The notes: generated by a model not told the origin, from the sequence alone. Positions 1-11,027 are shown, counted from the first letter of the stretch. The stretch is DNA of 64,000 nt from Brucella rhizosphaerae (GCF_002252475.1 NZ_NNRK01000034.1:248001-312000); one strand, 5' to 3'. Numbers and translations: made by a program.

Positions 1-1
1 T

Positions 2-289
2 TTGCCAGAGCCAACCGAAGCCAGACATCTGGCAACGTGGTTGTCACATGATGATCTGGTACGGCTTTTGATTGCAGCGGTTGAAGCACCAAAAACCGAT
101 GTTTCGGTCGTCTGGGGTATTTCGGCCAATGCGTCGCGCTGGTGGGAAAAAGACGATGCAGCATTGATTGGATATGTGCCGCAGGACGATGCTGCCCGCT
201 TTGGCGATCTGGCGGAAACCGGCGATCCAGTATCCCGGCGTTTTCAGGGTGGCACGTTCACGGCCCATGATTACTCGCGTGAGGATTGA
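2..289 (+). CDS. NAD-dependent epimerase/dehydratase family protein, C-terminal part
   Basis: Only the last ~95 residues lie in the window; the reading frame is open to the left edge, so the TTG at position 2 is not taken as the start. The tail, with SRWWEKDDAALIGYVPQDDA followed by a short acidic C-terminus, resembles the end of short-chain epimerase/dehydratase-type sugar dehydrogenases such as uronate dehydrogenases, which oxidise an aldose or uronate to its lactone with NAD. The next gene overlaps its end, which suggests one operon with the aldose epimerase and sugar-acid dehydratase. The Rossmann motif and catalytic Tyr/Lys lie outside the window, so the substrate cannot be judged. Confidence 0.6.
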   Translation: MPEPTEARHLATWLSHDDLVRLLIAAVEAPKTDVSVVWGISANASRWWEKDDAALIGYVPQDDAARFGDLAETGDPVSRRFQGGTFTAHDYSRED

Positions 290-1214
290 GCCCGTGGTGC
301 TTGAACTTGACGCCCATGATTATCGCTTACGGATCGACCCACACCATGGCGCGACGGTGTTGTCTGCGCAGTGGCGTCATCCTGACGGCGAATGGGTCGC
401 CCTGCTTGAGCCGCTGACCACACCGGAAGTAGGTTTGAAGGCAGGGTGCTTTGTGATGGCGCCCTTTGCCAACCGCATTGATGGCGGGCGTTACACCTTT
501 GACGGTGCGATTGTCCAACTGCCCATCAATGCGCCGGATGAAGGAATGGCCATTCACGGCTTTTCGCGGATGCACCGTGCAAAGGTCGTATCATCAAGTG
601 AAAGCCGTGCGGTTCTGGTGGATGAAGTTGAAGGTGAGGATCACCCCTACACTTATCGGCTGGAACAGGAACTGAGCATTTTGCCCGACGGCTTTCGCAT
701 ATCGCTAAGCATCCGCAACAATGGTCCGACACGATTACCATTCGGTATCGGCCTGCATCCCTGGTTTGCCAAAACGGCGCAAACCACGCTTGAGTTTTCC
801 TCAAACGGTGCGCCGAGACTTGATGCGCGTGGCTTGCCGGACGGTATTGCTGTGCCCATGGAAGGTTTCACGCCGGGCAAGGCGACGCCTTTGTCTCAAT
901 TGCCTTTGGTGAATTGCTGTTTCACCGGCTGGGAAAGCCGGAACGCATTCATTCGGTGGCCTGAGACAAGCACGGGTCTGAAGCTCAAAGGTGAGGGTGC
1001 GTTGCGCCATCTTCATGTGTTCAATCCGCAAGACCGCGCCGTCTTTTGTGCGGAGCCGGTCAGCCACCTGCCGGATGCCGTCAACCGGCCAGCGCTTGGT
1101 GCGGATGCAGCGATGACAATTTTAAGCCCCGGAGAAACGCTCTCTGGCGGCGCATTTTTCTCAGCATGCGCTCTTGCACAAAGTGGTGCGGGGCAGTTTT
1201 CGGGAAGGCATTGA
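267..1214 (+). CDS. Aldose 1-epimerase family protein
   Basis: Protein of ~315 aa with the galactose-mutarotase (beta-sandwich) pattern. The segment FVMAPFANRIDGGRYTFDG near the N-terminus resembles the NRI substrate-binding region, IHGF carries the first conserved histidine, and GIGLHPWF the second. The family interconverts alpha and beta anomers of aldoses in the cytoplasm and would feed the sugar dehydrogenase upstream. I chose the ATG at 267, which overlaps the upstream gene by 23 bases; GTG codons at 294 and 297 are in frame and also possible. The open frame back to 168 is only overlap with the upstream gene. The dehydratase start follows immediately, consistent with one operon. Confidence 0.82.
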   Translation: MITRVRIEPVVLELDAHDYRLRIDPHHGATVLSAQWRHPDGEWVALLEPLTTPEVGLKAGCFVMAPFANRIDGGRYTFDGAIVQLPINAPDEGMAIHGFSRMHRAKVVSSSESRAVLVDEVEGEDHPYTYRLEQELSILPDGFRISLSIRNNGPTRLPFGIGLHPWFAKTAQTTLEFSSNGAPRLDARGLPDGIAVPMEGFTPGKATPLSQLPLVNCCFTGWESRNAFIRWPETSTGLKLKGEGALRHLHVFNPQDRAVFCAEPVSHLPDAVNRPALGADAAMTILSPGETLSGGAFFSACALAQSGAGQFSGRH

Positions 1215-1215
1215 A

Positions 1216-2949
1216 ATGACCAGGAAAGCATATGAAGATCTGCGTTCGGCACGCTGGATGCTGCCAGATGACCAGCGCTCATCGGGGCACCGCTCCAGAA
1301 CCATGCAGATGGGCTACGACCCTGTAGACTGGGAAGGCAAGCCGATCATTGCAATTATCAATACATGGTCCGATGCCCAGCCCTGTCATGCGCATTTCAA
1401 GGATCGTGTCGAATGGGTGAAACGCGGCATCCTGCAAGCGGGTGGCTTTCCGCTTGAACTCCCCGCGCTCTCGCTGTCGGAAAGCTATGTCAAACCCACG
1501 ACCATGCTTTACCGCAACATGCTCGCCATGGAGACGGAAGAGCTTTTGCGCTCCCATCCTGTGGATGGTGCTGTGCTGATGGGCGGTTGCGACAAGACAA
1601 CGCCTGCACTCATCATGGGTGCCACAAGCGCGGGCTATCCGTTTATCTTTCTGCCAGCCGGTCCGATGCTGCGTGGCAATTACGCTGGCAAGACGCTTGG
1701 ATCAGGCACAGACATGTTCAAGTTCTGGGACGAGCGTCGTGCGGGCACTATAGGTAAGGAAGAATGGCAAGGGATAGAGGGCGGCATTGCGCGCAGCTAT
1801 GGCCATTGCATGACCATGGGCACGGCCTCCACCATGACGGTGATTGCTGAAGCAATGGGGCTGACATTGCCCGGGGCATCCTCAATTCCTGCTCCTGATG
1901 CCAATCATCAACGCATGTCGACCCAATGTGGCCGACGTATCGTTGAAATGGTCTGGGAAGACCTTACGCCCGATCAGATTATCACACCCGCAGCGGTGAA
2001 GAATTCCGTTGTTGTGGCGATGGCGACCGGCTGTTCGACCAATGCGATCATTCACCTGATAGCCATGGCGCGTCGCGCTGGTGTACCGCTCGAGCTTGAT
2101 GATCTGGATCGGATTGGGCGTACAACGCCGGTTATTGCCAATATCCGGCCATCGGGATCAACCTATCTGATGGAGGATTTCTACTATGCGGGCGGTATCC
2201 TTGCACTCATGAAGCAGCTCGGTGACAAGCTTGATCCGTCAGCAATTACCATCACCGGAAAGCCGCTCACAGAAGGGCTGGAAAAGGCGCAGGTCTTCAA
2301 CGAAGACGTTATCAGGCCTCTGTCCAATCCCGTTTATCACGAAGGCTCGCTTGCCGTTCTGAAAGGTAATCTCTGCCCGGATGGTGCTGTCATCAAACCC
2401 GCAGCCTGCGATCCGAAATTTCATCGCCATACAGGTCCGGCGCTGGTGGCGGACAGCTATCCAGAACTGAAAAAGATCATTGACGATCCCGATTATCCGT
2501 TAACGCCCGAAACCGTGCTTGTGTTGCGCAATGCAGGCCCGCAGGGTGGCCCCGGTATGCCTGAATGGGGCATGATCCCAATGCCGAAGGCACTGCTGAA
2601 ACTCGGCCTGCGCGATATGGTGCGGATTTCAGATGCGCGTATGTCAGGCACGAGCTTCGGGGCCTGCGTTCTCCATGTGGCACCGGAATCCTTCGTGGGC
2701 GGGCCACTGGCTTTGCTCAAGACCGGCGACATGGTCGAACTCGATATTCCGGCGCGCAGCCTCAACATGCTCGTCGCCGAAGATGAATTGGCAGCTCGTC
2801 GCGCTGCATGGCAGACGCCTGAGCCAAAATATGAGCGCGGCTACGGCTTCGTCTTTTCCAAACATGTCGAGCAAGCCGACAAAGGCTGCGATTTCGATTT
2901 CCTGAAAACTGATTTTGGTCGTCCGGTTGACGAGCCGGTCATTTATTAA
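1216..2949 (+). CDS. IlvD/Edd family sugar-acid dehydratase (pentonate/hexonate type)
   Basis: Protein of 577 aa. Cysteines that typically hold the Fe-S cluster in this family are visible in DAQPCHAHF, MGGCDKTTPA and SYGHCMTMGTAST, with the C-terminal DARMSGTSFG signature. The length and the SYGHCMTMGTAST motif fit the sugar-acid branch (arabinonate/xylonate/galactonate dehydratases) better than IlvD of branched-chain synthesis. It would remove water from an aldonate to give a 2-keto-3-deoxy acid. The neighbours (sugar dehydrogenase tail, mutarotase, RraA-fold protein) support a catabolic role. The ATG at 1216 follows a GGGAAGG site, and an in-frame ATG at 1174 lies inside the upstream gene. 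The exact substrate is not determinable. Confidence 0.88.
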   Translation: MTRKAYEDLRSARWMLPDDQRSSGHRSRTMQMGYDPVDWEGKPIIAIINTWSDAQPCHAHFKDRVEWVKRGILQAGGFPLELPALSLSESYVKPTTMLYRNMLAMETEELLRSHPVDGAVLMGGCDKTTPALIMGATSAGYPFIFLPAGPMLRGNYAGKTLGSGTDMFKFWDERRAGTIGKEEWQGIEGGIARSYGHCMTMGTASTMTVIAEAMGLTLPGASSIPAPDANHQRMSTQCGRRIVEMVWEDLTPDQIITPAAVKNSVVVAMATGCSTNAIIHLIAMARRAGVPLELDDLDRIGRTTPVIANIRPSGSTYLMEDFYYAGGILALMKQLGDKLDPSAITITGKPLTEGLEKAQVFNEDVIRPLSNPVYHEGSLAVLKGNLCPDGAVIKPAACDPKFHRHTGPALVADSYPELKKIIDDPDYPLTPETVLVLRNAGPQGGPGMPEWGMIPMPKALLKLGLRDMVRISDARMSGTSFGACVLHVAPESFVGGPLALLKTGDMVELDIPARSLNMLVAEDELAARRAAWQTPEPKYERGYGFVFSKHVEQADKGCDFDFLKTDFGRPVDEPVIY

Positions 2950-2960
2950 GAGGCGCTGAG

Positions 2961-3686
2961 ATGTCAGACTATATTCTCCCCGAAGAAACGCGCGCGAAAC
3001 TGAAAAAGGTTTCAACGGCGTCGGTGGCCACGGCACTTTATAAGCGCGGCTTGCGCAATCAGTTCATTCAGGGCTCGTTTCAGGTGGCGCGCAAGCCCGA
3101 AAACATGGTGGGTCAGGCTTTTACGCTGCGCTACATCCCGGCGCGCGAAGACCGCAATCCGATCACAGTGTTTCGCAATCCTGATCACAAACAGCGCGTC
3201 GCCATTGAAACCTGTCCGCCCGGCTGGGTGCTGGTTATGGATGCGCGCAAGGATGCGCGCGCTGCGACGGCCGGTTCGATACTGGTGACACGGCTTGCTT
3301 TGCGCGGCGCAGCAGGCATTGTTTCTGACGGCGGTTTCCGCGATGTCACGGGTATCGGTGAACTCGACATGCCCGCTTATTGTGCCAAAGCGTCAGCACC
3401 GACAAACCTCACTCTGCATGAGGCGATTGACATTAATGTGCCAATCTCCTGCGGTGATGCAGCCGTGTTTCCCGGCGATGTGCTTGTGGGTGATCCTGAT
3501 GGCGTTATGGTGATCCCGGCTCATCTTTGCGAAGAAATTGCCGATGAATGCGTTGGAATGGAAGTCTTCGAGGATTTTGTCCTCGAAGAAGTCAAAGGCG
3601 GCGCGGCAATTATCGGGCTCTATCCCTGCACCAGGGATGAATGGGCAAAGAAGTTTGAGGGCTGGAAAAGCGAGAATAATCGCTAA
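2961..3686 (+). CDS. RraA family protein (aldolase-like)
   Basis: Protein of 241 aa of the RraA/MenG-like fold, shown by the central GAAGIVSDGGFRDVTGI, with the Asp/Arg pair typical of class II aldolase members such as 4-hydroxy-4-methyl-2-oxoglutarate aldolase, and by VFPGDVLVGDPDGVMVIP. RNase E regulators have the same fold, but the position 11 bases after a sugar-acid dehydratase favours a metabolic role, for example aldol cleavage of the 2-keto-3-deoxy acid or a related step. That function is inferred. The protein is longer than the ~160 aa regulators. It is the last gene of the operon and converges with folC across a shared hairpin. Confidence 0.82.
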   Translation: MSDYILPEETRAKLKKVSTASVATALYKRGLRNQFIQGSFQVARKPENMVGQAFTLRYIPAREDRNPITVFRNPDHKQRVAIETCPPGWVLVMDARKDARAATAGSILVTRLALRGAAGIVSDGGFRDVTGIGELDMPAYCAKASAPTNLTLHEAIDINVPISCGDAAVFPGDVLVGDPDGVMVIPAHLCEEIADECVGMEVFEDFVLEEVKGGAAIIGLYPCTRDEWAKKFEGWKSENNR

Positions 3687-3698
3687 TTCTGGAGCGCA

Positions 3699-3728
3699 TA
3701 AAAAACACCGCCTTATAGAGGCGGTGTT
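3699..3728 (-). terminator. Rho-independent terminator of folC
   Basis: A 10-bp perfect stem pairs 3704-3713 with 3719-3728 around a 5-base loop. Read on the minus strand, a T-rich tract follows the stem. It overlaps the folC stop codon and lies between convergent genes, so it may also slow transcription from the plus strand. Confidence 0.75.
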
Positions 3729-5041
3729 CCGTTGTCGCGCAAGACTTCACCCGCCAGATACAGCGAGCCACCAATAAGAATACGCGGCGGCGCTTCATCG
3801 TGCGGCCAGCTATCGCGCAGGATTTTCAGCGCATTGGCAACCGAATGAACGGGTTCTGCCGAAAGCCCTGCCTTCTGTGCGCTGATCGCCAGTTCATTAT
3901 TGGGGATACCGGCATCGCTTGAAGGGATTGGCACCGTGAAAACATGGCGCGCCATGCCTGCAAAGGCCTCAAAATAGCCGACAGGGTCCTTGGTGTTGAT
4001 CATGCCGGTAATCAGAAACAAAGGCCGCGTGGAGCGTTCCTCGAGATCGCCAAGGGCTTCCGCGATCACCGCGCCTGCACCCGGATTATGGCCACCGTCG
4101 AGCCAGATTTCCGATGCAGCCGGTGCGAGATCAGTCAATTCGCCGTGGGTGAGGCGTTGCATGCGTGCAGGCCAATCCACCACCATCAGCGCCTTTTCGG
4201 CGGCTTTGTCGGTAATGGTGAAACCGGCCATCTGCACAGCTTCAATTGCTGCGGCAGCATTCGCGATCTGGTGACGGCCCGGCAGGCGCGGCAATGGCAG
4301 ATCGATCAATCCATCTTCATTCTGGAAGACCATGCGGCCATGTTCCTCGAATGCGAGGAAATCCTGCCCGTAGATCGATAAAGGGCAATCCAGCCGGTCT
4401 GCGGTGGAAATCAAAACTTCGCGTGCTGCATCAAAGAGCTGGAACCCGATAACAACGGGGCAGTCTTTCTTGATGATACCAGCTTTCTCGGCAGCAATCA
4501 GTTCAACCCGATCGCCGAGAAAAGCCTGATGGTCAATGGAAATCGGCATGATCAGTGATACGGCTGGCTCAGGTATGACATTGGTCGCATCAAAACGACC
4601 GCCAAGGCCTACTTCCATGATCACAACATCCGCCGGGTGCTCTGAAAACAGAACAAATGCAACGGCGGTCAGTATCTCGAATACCGTGATGTATTGACCA
4701 CCGTTCACGGCTTCTACACGCTCGATGGCTTCAGCCAGAACATCATCAGAAACGAACTTGCCGCCAGTCTTGGAGGCCAGACGATAGCGCTCGTGCCAGT
4801 TGACCAGATGCGGCGAGGTATGGACGTGCACGCCAAAGCCGCTCGCTTCCAGAAGCGCACGGCAGAAAGCTGTTGCTGATCCCTTACCGTTGGTGCCGGC
4901 AATATGGATCACCGGCGGCAGGTTCAGATGCGGATTGCCGAGCTTTTCCAGAAGACCGCGAATGCGGTCCAGTGAAAGATCGAAGCCTTTGGGATGCAAT
5001 TGCATCAGCCGTTCAATGACGGCATCCGCTTTTCCTGTCAC
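3713..5041 (-). CDS. folC: Bifunctional folylpolyglutamate synthase / dihydrofolate synthase
   Basis: Protein of 442 aa. It joins L-glutamate to dihydropteroate and elongates the folate polyglutamate tail, using ATP, in the cytoplasm. The P-loop AGTNGKGSATAF is near residue 50, HTSPHLVNWHERY follows, and the Mur-ligase-type GLGGRFDATNV and SIDHQAFLG segments are present, as is the late WLDGGHNPGA motif. The start codon is GTG at 5041, two bases after the accD stop, so translation is probably coupled. The accD-folC order is common in alphaproteobacteria and follows trpF-trpB-trpA on the same strand. Confidence 0.95.
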   Translation of the reverse strand: MTGKADAVIERLMQLHPKGFDLSLDRIRGLLEKLGNPHLNLPPVIHIAGTNGKGSATAFCRALLEASGFGVHVHTSPHLVNWHERYRLASKTGGKFVSDDVLAEAIERVEAVNGGQYITVFEILTAVAFVLFSEHPADVVIMEVGLGGRFDATNVIPEPAVSLIMPISIDHQAFLGDRVELIAAEKAGIIKKDCPVVIGFQLFDAAREVLISTADRLDCPLSIYGQDFLAFEEHGRMVFQNEDGLIDLPLPRLPGRHQIANAAAAIEAVQMAGFTITDKAAEKALMVVDWPARMQRLTHGELTDLAPAASEIWLDGGHNPGAGAVIAEALGDLEERSTRPLFLITGMINTKDPVGYFEAFAGMARHVFTVPIPSSDAGIPNNELAISAQKAGLSAEPVHSVANALKILRDSWPHDEAPPRILIGGSLYLAGEVLRDNGTPPL

Positions 5042-5043
5042 GA

Positions 5044-5958
5044 TTATGCCGCCTTGCTGTCAGCTTCTGGCTTCTTTGGTGCCGGGGCTAACACAGGTGC
5101 ATCGGTTGCGGGCTGGCCAGTCATCATTTTCAGCAGGCGCGCAATGGTAGACTTGAGCTCAAGGCGCGAGCAAACCATGTCGACCATACCATGTTCCATC
5201 AGATATTCAGCGCTCTGGAAGCCTTCTGGAAGCTTTTCGCGAATGGTCTGTTCAATCACGCGTGGACCGGCAAAGCCGATCAATGCGCCCGGTTCTGCAA
5301 TGTGGATATCGCCGAGCATTGCGTATGACGCGGTAACGCCACCCGTGGTTGGGTTGGTGAGAACAACGATATAAGGCAGGCCTGCTTCTTTGAGCATTTC
5401 CACGGCAACGGTCGTGCGTGGAAGCTGCATGAGCGAAAGAATACCTTCCTGCATGCGCGCGCCACCCGATGCTGCAAACAGAACCAGTGGACGCTTCAGC
5501 TCTATGGCTTTCTGGAAGCCCTGAATGATGGCTTCGCCAGCGCCCATGCCGAGCGAGCCGCCCATGAAGCCGAAATCCTGAACGGTGGCGACAATCGGCA
5601 AGCCTTCAATCGAGCCAAGGCCATTGATGACCGCGTCTTCCATGCCTGTGCGCGAACGATAGTCCTTGAGACGGTCGATATACTTCTTCTCATCGCGAAA
5701 TTTCAGCGGGTCGACTGGAACTTTTGGGCTTTCCAGCGTCGTGTATTCGCCATTGTCGAAGAAGAAACGCAGACGGTCCTTGCCCTTGATGCGCATGTGA
5801 TGGCCTGAGCCGGGGATCACAAACTGATTGCTCTCAAGGTCCTTGTGAAACACCATTTCGCCGGTCGATGGATCCTTGATCCAAAGATTTTCCGGCATCT
5901 CGCGACGTCCGAGCATCGAATTGATCTTCGGGCGAACGTAATTGGTGATCCAGTTCAT
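5044..5958 (-). CDS. accD: Acetyl-CoA carboxylase carboxyltransferase subunit beta
   Basis: Protein of 304 aa. With AccA it transfers the carboxyl group from carboxybiotin to acetyl-CoA, the first step of fatty-acid synthesis. The start [13 protein letters not shown] is the usual AccD beginning; an upstream in-frame extension to 6045 runs into a palindromic repeat and is rejected. The crotonase-fold core is clear, with [23 protein letters not shown] and [13 protein letters not shown]. The N-terminal zinc ribbon is degenerate: the four positions that are cysteine in E. coli AccD read Asp, Thr, Ile and Ser (KDPSTG and VIPGSG). The gene lies between trpA and folC. Confidence 0.95.
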   Translation of the reverse strand: MNWITNYVRPKINSMLGRREMPENLWIKDPSTGEMVFHKDLESNQFVIPGSGHHMRIKGKDRLRFFFDNGEYTTLESPKVPVDPLKFRDEKKYIDRLKDYRSRTGMEDAVINGLGSIEGLPIVATVQDFGFMGGSLGMGAGEAIIQGFQKAIELKRPLVLFAASGGARMQEGILSLMQLPRTTVAVEMLKEAGLPYIVVLTNPTTGGVTASYAMLGDIHIAEPGALIGFAGPRVIEQTIREKLPEGFQSAEYLMEHGMVDMVCSRLELKSTIARLLKMMTGQPATDAPVLAPAPKKPEADSKAA

Positions 5959-6059
5959 GACGTTTGGTTCCGTTTCTTGTTCTTCAACATAGTCAACAGT
6001 GCCAGAGCGTGTCGCATTTAATCGTACCGACTGCGCTCGCTCCATCTCTCTATTTTAAC

Positions 6060-6104
6060 GCATGTCTTTATCCCAAAACCGGTTCCCACTTTTGGCAGAC
6101 ATGC
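6060..6104. repeat. Palindromic intergenic repeat (family A)
   Basis: GCATGTCT at 6060-6067 pairs with AGACATGC at 6097-6104, and CCCAAAA pairs with TTTTGG inside the arms. It lies between trpA and accD. A related copy in the opposite orientation is at about 61506-61552. Such elements are widespread in Rhizobiales. Confidence 0.7.
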
Positions 6105-6126
6105 TCTGGCTGCTTAAATGGACGAT

Positions 6127-6966
6127 TTATTGGGCAGCTTCAAGGCGTGTTGCACGAACACTTGCTGCCAATGCACTGACAAGTTTGGAAACAGCAGCTA
6201 CCGGATCGCCATTGACCTTGCCATTTTCGTCCAGTTCGCCAGCCACGGCATTGACGATTGCAGTGCCGACAACAACGCCGTCAGCAGCTTCAGCAATGGC
6301 TGCAGCCTGTTCAGGCGTCTTCACGCCAAAGCCGACGCAGATCGGCAGATCGGTGCTCTTCTTGATGTGACGCACGGCATCCGCAACGCGGGTCGTGTCG
6401 GCAATCGCCGAGCCGGTAATGCCATTCATCGAGACGTAATAGACGAAGCCCGACGAATTATGCAGCACTTTTGGCAGACGCTTGTCGTCAGTGGTTGGAG
6501 TCGTCAGACGGATGAAGTTGAGGCCCGCTTCGGTAGCTGGAATGCAGAGTTCCTTGTCCATTTCAGACGGCAGGTCCACAATGATGAAGCCATCAATGCC
6601 GGATGTTTTTGCATCAGCAAGGAAGCGTTCAACCCCATAGATATAGATCGGATTGTAATAGCCCATCAGTACGATTGGCGTCGTGTTGTCTTCCTTGCGG
6701 AAGTCGGCAGCCAGTTGCAGCGTCTTCTTCAATGTCTGCCCGGCGTGGAGCGACCGCAGGCCAGCCGCCTGAATGGCCGGGCCATCGGCCATCGGATCAG
6801 AGAAGGGCATACCAAGCTCGATCACATCGGAGCCAGCCTTTGGCAGCGCCTTCATCACATTGAGCGATGTTGCGTAATCCGGATCGCCGCCCATGAAATA
6901 GGTAACCAGCGCCGGGCGTCCTTCGGACTTGAGCGATGCAAATTTGGTGTCGATGCGTGTGGTCAT
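6127..6966 (-). CDS. trpA: Tryptophan synthase alpha chain
   Basis: Protein of 279 aa. It cleaves indole-3-glycerol phosphate to indole and glyceraldehyde 3-phosphate, and passes indole through a tunnel to TrpB. The catalytic Glu and Asp are visible in [16 protein letters not shown], and the phosphate-binding glycines in [11 protein letters not shown] and GVVVGTAIV. The ATG at 6966 overlaps the stop of the preceding ORF as ATGA, implying coupled translation. The longer frame to 7038 is overlap only. Unlike most bacteria, trpA here does not directly follow trpB. Confidence 0.96.
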   Translation of the reverse strand: MTTRIDTKFASLKSEGRPALVTYFMGGDPDYATSLNVMKALPKAGSDVIELGMPFSDPMADGPAIQAAGLRSLHAGQTLKKTLQLAADFRKEDNTTPIVLMGYYNPIYIYGVERFLADAKTSGIDGFIIVDLPSEMDKELCIPATEAGLNFIRLTTPTTDDKRLPKVLHNSSGFVYYVSMNGITGSAIADTTRVADAVRHIKKSTDLPICVGFGVKTPEQAAAIAEAADGVVVGTAIVNAVAGELDENGKVNGDPVAAVSKLVSALAASVRATRLEAAQ

Positions 6967-7433
6967 ACCGTGCCCCGTGGCAAAATGCGCGTAAGATAAT
7001 CGGCGGTGGATTGGCCGGACATAACCGTTTCCATCCATGCACGCCGTTCAAAGTCGATGATTCCCAATTCCCAGACACAGGCCATAAGCAGAGGCTGTGC
7101 CGGCTCGAACTCAACTTCTTCATTGAGTTCGGATTGCCAGAGAATCTGGGTTGCGATGCCGCCTTCCAGCCACCAGTGCAGGAGCAGCCACAGGCTCTCC
7201 TCGCCCTGATGCAGAATGGCAAAGCCCGCGCCAAGATGTGGCGTGTGCTCAAGCTTGTCTGCAACGGCTGCAATCTGCCTGCGTGCGATGCCAGCAGCGG
7301 CTTCTGCAAGTGGATTGGAAGGATCGGCTTCAATGATGTTGAGCTTGATCGTCGCTGTACCACACTCCGTCAGCCCGTCGAACCATGCGGCACGCGGTCT
7401 GTAAGAGGAGATGTCGGCGACGCTGTTGCTCAT
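6963..7433 (-). CDS. Conserved-looking hypothetical protein inside the trp cluster
   Basis: Protein of 156 aa that I do not recognise. It begins seven bases after the trpB stop and overlaps the trpA start as ATGA, so it is probably translated as part of the operon. The start [15 protein letters not shown] at 7433 is preceded by a GCCGGA-like site. The sequence is soluble and acidic, with an aromatic, tryptophan-rich stretch ([12 protein letters not shown]) and no signal peptide. The coupling suggests selection for coexpression with TrpB and TrpA, but no enzymatic motif is visible. A small accessory or structural protein is possible. Confidence 0.75.
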   Translation of the reverse strand: MSNSVADISSYRPRAAWFDGLTECGTATIKLNIIEADPSNPLAEAAAGIARRQIAAVADKLEHTPHLGAGFAILHQGEESLWLLLHWWLEGGIATQILWQSELNEEVEFEPAQPLLMACVWELGIIDFERRAWMETVMSGQSTADYLTRILPRGTV

Positions 7434-7440
7434 CCGGCCC

Positions 7441-9380
<1,940 letters not shown>

Positions 9381-9437
9381 AGCGTTTCCGTCGCACATAT
9401 TGCGGCACGACTCAAGTTGTTCCGGGCAGTTACGGGT

Positions 9438-10100
9438 TTAATCGCCCTCATAACCTTGCGCGATCAGGTAATCATACGCTTCCATGACCTCAAGGGGAAC
9501 TGCCTGCGCGATCTGAAAACCCAACGCTGGATATTCGAGGATACGCCGGATATCGCCAGCCATTTCACGCATGAGCATCTTTAAATCATGGCGCGGTGTC
9601 GGCTGATCTGCAAAGGCTGTCGGCGGTGCTGTAACGAATGCTTTGGCTTCCGGCCATTGCCTGTCAACCGTTGCGCGGACCCGACGCTGGGTTTGCGGCT
9701 TGGTCACGAAAATCGGGCTTATAACACCAGGCACCATTTTCTCACGCGAGAACAGGATATTTTCACCAATATTGGTGGCCTTTGGTTCAATGATGATAGC
9801 GCTTTCCGGCACGCCCGCAGCAATAGCGATTTCAGCAAAGGCTTCCGCTTCGGAGCTCTTGTAAAGACCTTTGGTCCAGTTGCCGCTGTGGCCCGTAAAC
9901 ATGAGCCAGGTGGCAAGGCCTTGCATATAAAGCTCGGCGGCATGTTCTGCGACGCGCGTATCGTAACTGCCCAGCCCGATGATGACATCGGCGGTCTGAA
10001 GTTCGTCATAGACGCAATGGTAATCCCATAGCATCCGTGCTGCGGCCAGTACTTCGACCGAGACTTCGGCCGGTACTGCAATTTGAATGTCTGATGTCAT
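9438..10100 (-). CDS. YdcF-like / DUF218 domain protein
   Basis: Protein of 220 aa resembling the DUF218 (YdcF/SanA/ElyC) fold: VIIGLGSYDTRVAEHAAELY near residue 45, MFTGHSGNWT, then EPKATNIGENILFSRE. No signal peptide or membrane segment is seen, so a cytoplasmic role like that of YdcF is likely. Its biochemical function is unknown; S-adenosylmethionine binding has been reported for E. coli YdcF. The start at 10100 overlaps the upstream gene as ATGA, so the two are coupled. It precedes trpF on the same strand. Confidence 0.75.
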   Translation of the reverse strand: MTSDIQIAVPAEVSVEVLAAARMLWDYHCVYDELQTADVIIGLGSYDTRVAEHAAELYMQGLATWLMFTGHSGNWTKGLYKSSEAEAFAEIAIAAGVPESAIIIEPKATNIGENILFSREKMVPGVISPIFVTKPQTQRRVRATVDRQWPEAKAFVTAPPTAFADQPTPRHDLKMLMREMAGDIRRILEYPALGFQIAQAVPLEVMEAYDYLIAQGYEGD

Positions 10101-10846
10101 GTAAAGTCGATAGCCTGTAATGCGCTGCCATTGCGCTTTAGCCATGCTTTGCAGCGCTCGGTATCGGGGCAAAGATCGTGGCAGAGTTTCCAGAATTTCG
10201 GCCCATGGTTCATCTCAATCAGATGCGCCACTTCATGAGCGACGAGATAGTTGATGACGGGCGGCGGGGCCATGCCGATGCGCCATGAAAATGAAAGTAC
10301 ACCGTCGGAGGTACACGACCCCCAGCGGCTTTTGGTATCTTTGAACCGGACGGTCCTGGCCTTGCGGCCAACAGTTGCCGTATGGCGAGCGACCAGTTGT
10401 TCGATGTCGCGCTTAACTTCGCGCTTGAGGTAATCGGCGACGCGCCGCGCAAGATGCGTGGGGTCGCCATGAACGAGCAGAATATTGCCTTCCAGCAAAT
10501 CCACCGTGCCACGTCCGGGCTGATGGGTGATGAGATGCGGAACGCCACGGATGGGGATTTTTACGCCTGCACGGATGCCTGCCTGATCGGGCAGCTTCGC
10601 AATGCGACTTTCAATCCAGCCCTCATGGCGGATCAGAAAGCTCTGAACTTCACGGTCCGGCAGACCGGGTGGAACAGTCACACGCAGACCTTTGCCACCA
10701 GTCTCAATGCGCAGGGTCAGACGTTTGGCACGCGGGTTTTCAAGCACACGTAAAGGCAATTCACGTCCCGCGACCGCATGAATGCGTTCGCTTCTGACTG
10801 TCGCCGACTTTTTGGCCGGAGAGGAACGAAATAAGGAAAAGCCCAT
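10097..10846 (-). CDS. YgjP-like (DUF45) zinc metallopeptidase domain protein
   Basis: Protein of 249 aa. The zinc-binding HExxH motif is in YLVAHEVAHLIEMNHGPKFW, with the third ligand region and the family-typical CHDLCPD after it. The middle KDTKSRWGSCTSDGVLSFSW is the classic YgjP/WLM-superfamily signature. The family is usually named M48-like or SprT-like; substrates are unknown. ATG 10846 and GTG 10849 are both possible starts and no strong ribosome site is seen. It is probably the first gene of a minus-strand run that continues into the trp genes. Confidence 0.85.
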   Translation of the reverse strand: MGFSLFRSSPAKKSATVRSERIHAVAGRELPLRVLENPRAKRLTLRIETGGKGLRVTVPPGLPDREVQSFLIRHEGWIESRIAKLPDQAGIRAGVKIPIRGVPHLITHQPGRGTVDLLEGNILLVHGDPTHLARRVADYLKREVKRDIEQLVARHTATVGRKARTVRFKDTKSRWGSCTSDGVLSFSWRIGMAPPPVINYLVAHEVAHLIEMNHGPKFWKLCHDLCPDTERCKAWLKRNGSALQAIDFT

Positions 10847-10869
10847 CACTTAAGAATAAGTGATTCGCG

Positions 10870-10929
10870 AAAAAAGCCAGAAATTTTTCTATTTTCTGGC
10901 AAAACGACGCGGACAAAGCCCGCGTCGTT
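10870..10929 (-). terminator. Tandem terminator hairpins downstream of the DUF2852 gene
   Basis: Two adjacent stems are seen. AACGACGCGG at 10903-10912 pairs with 10920-10929, and GCCAGAAA at 10876-10883 pairs with 10893-10900. On the minus strand the second stem is followed directly by six T residues. Confidence 0.75.
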
Positions 10930-11027
10930 GCCGTGTTTACAGAACGATTTTAGAAAAGCTCAATGCATAGTTTCAACACTTTAGGGTGCCCGTTTTGCGT
11001 CCCAGAGGGCGCATAGCGCTCCAAAGG

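Noticed and set aside
5959-6045. Upstream extension of accD
   Set aside because: The usual AccD start is MNWITNYV at 5958; the extension lies in the spacer next to a palindrome.
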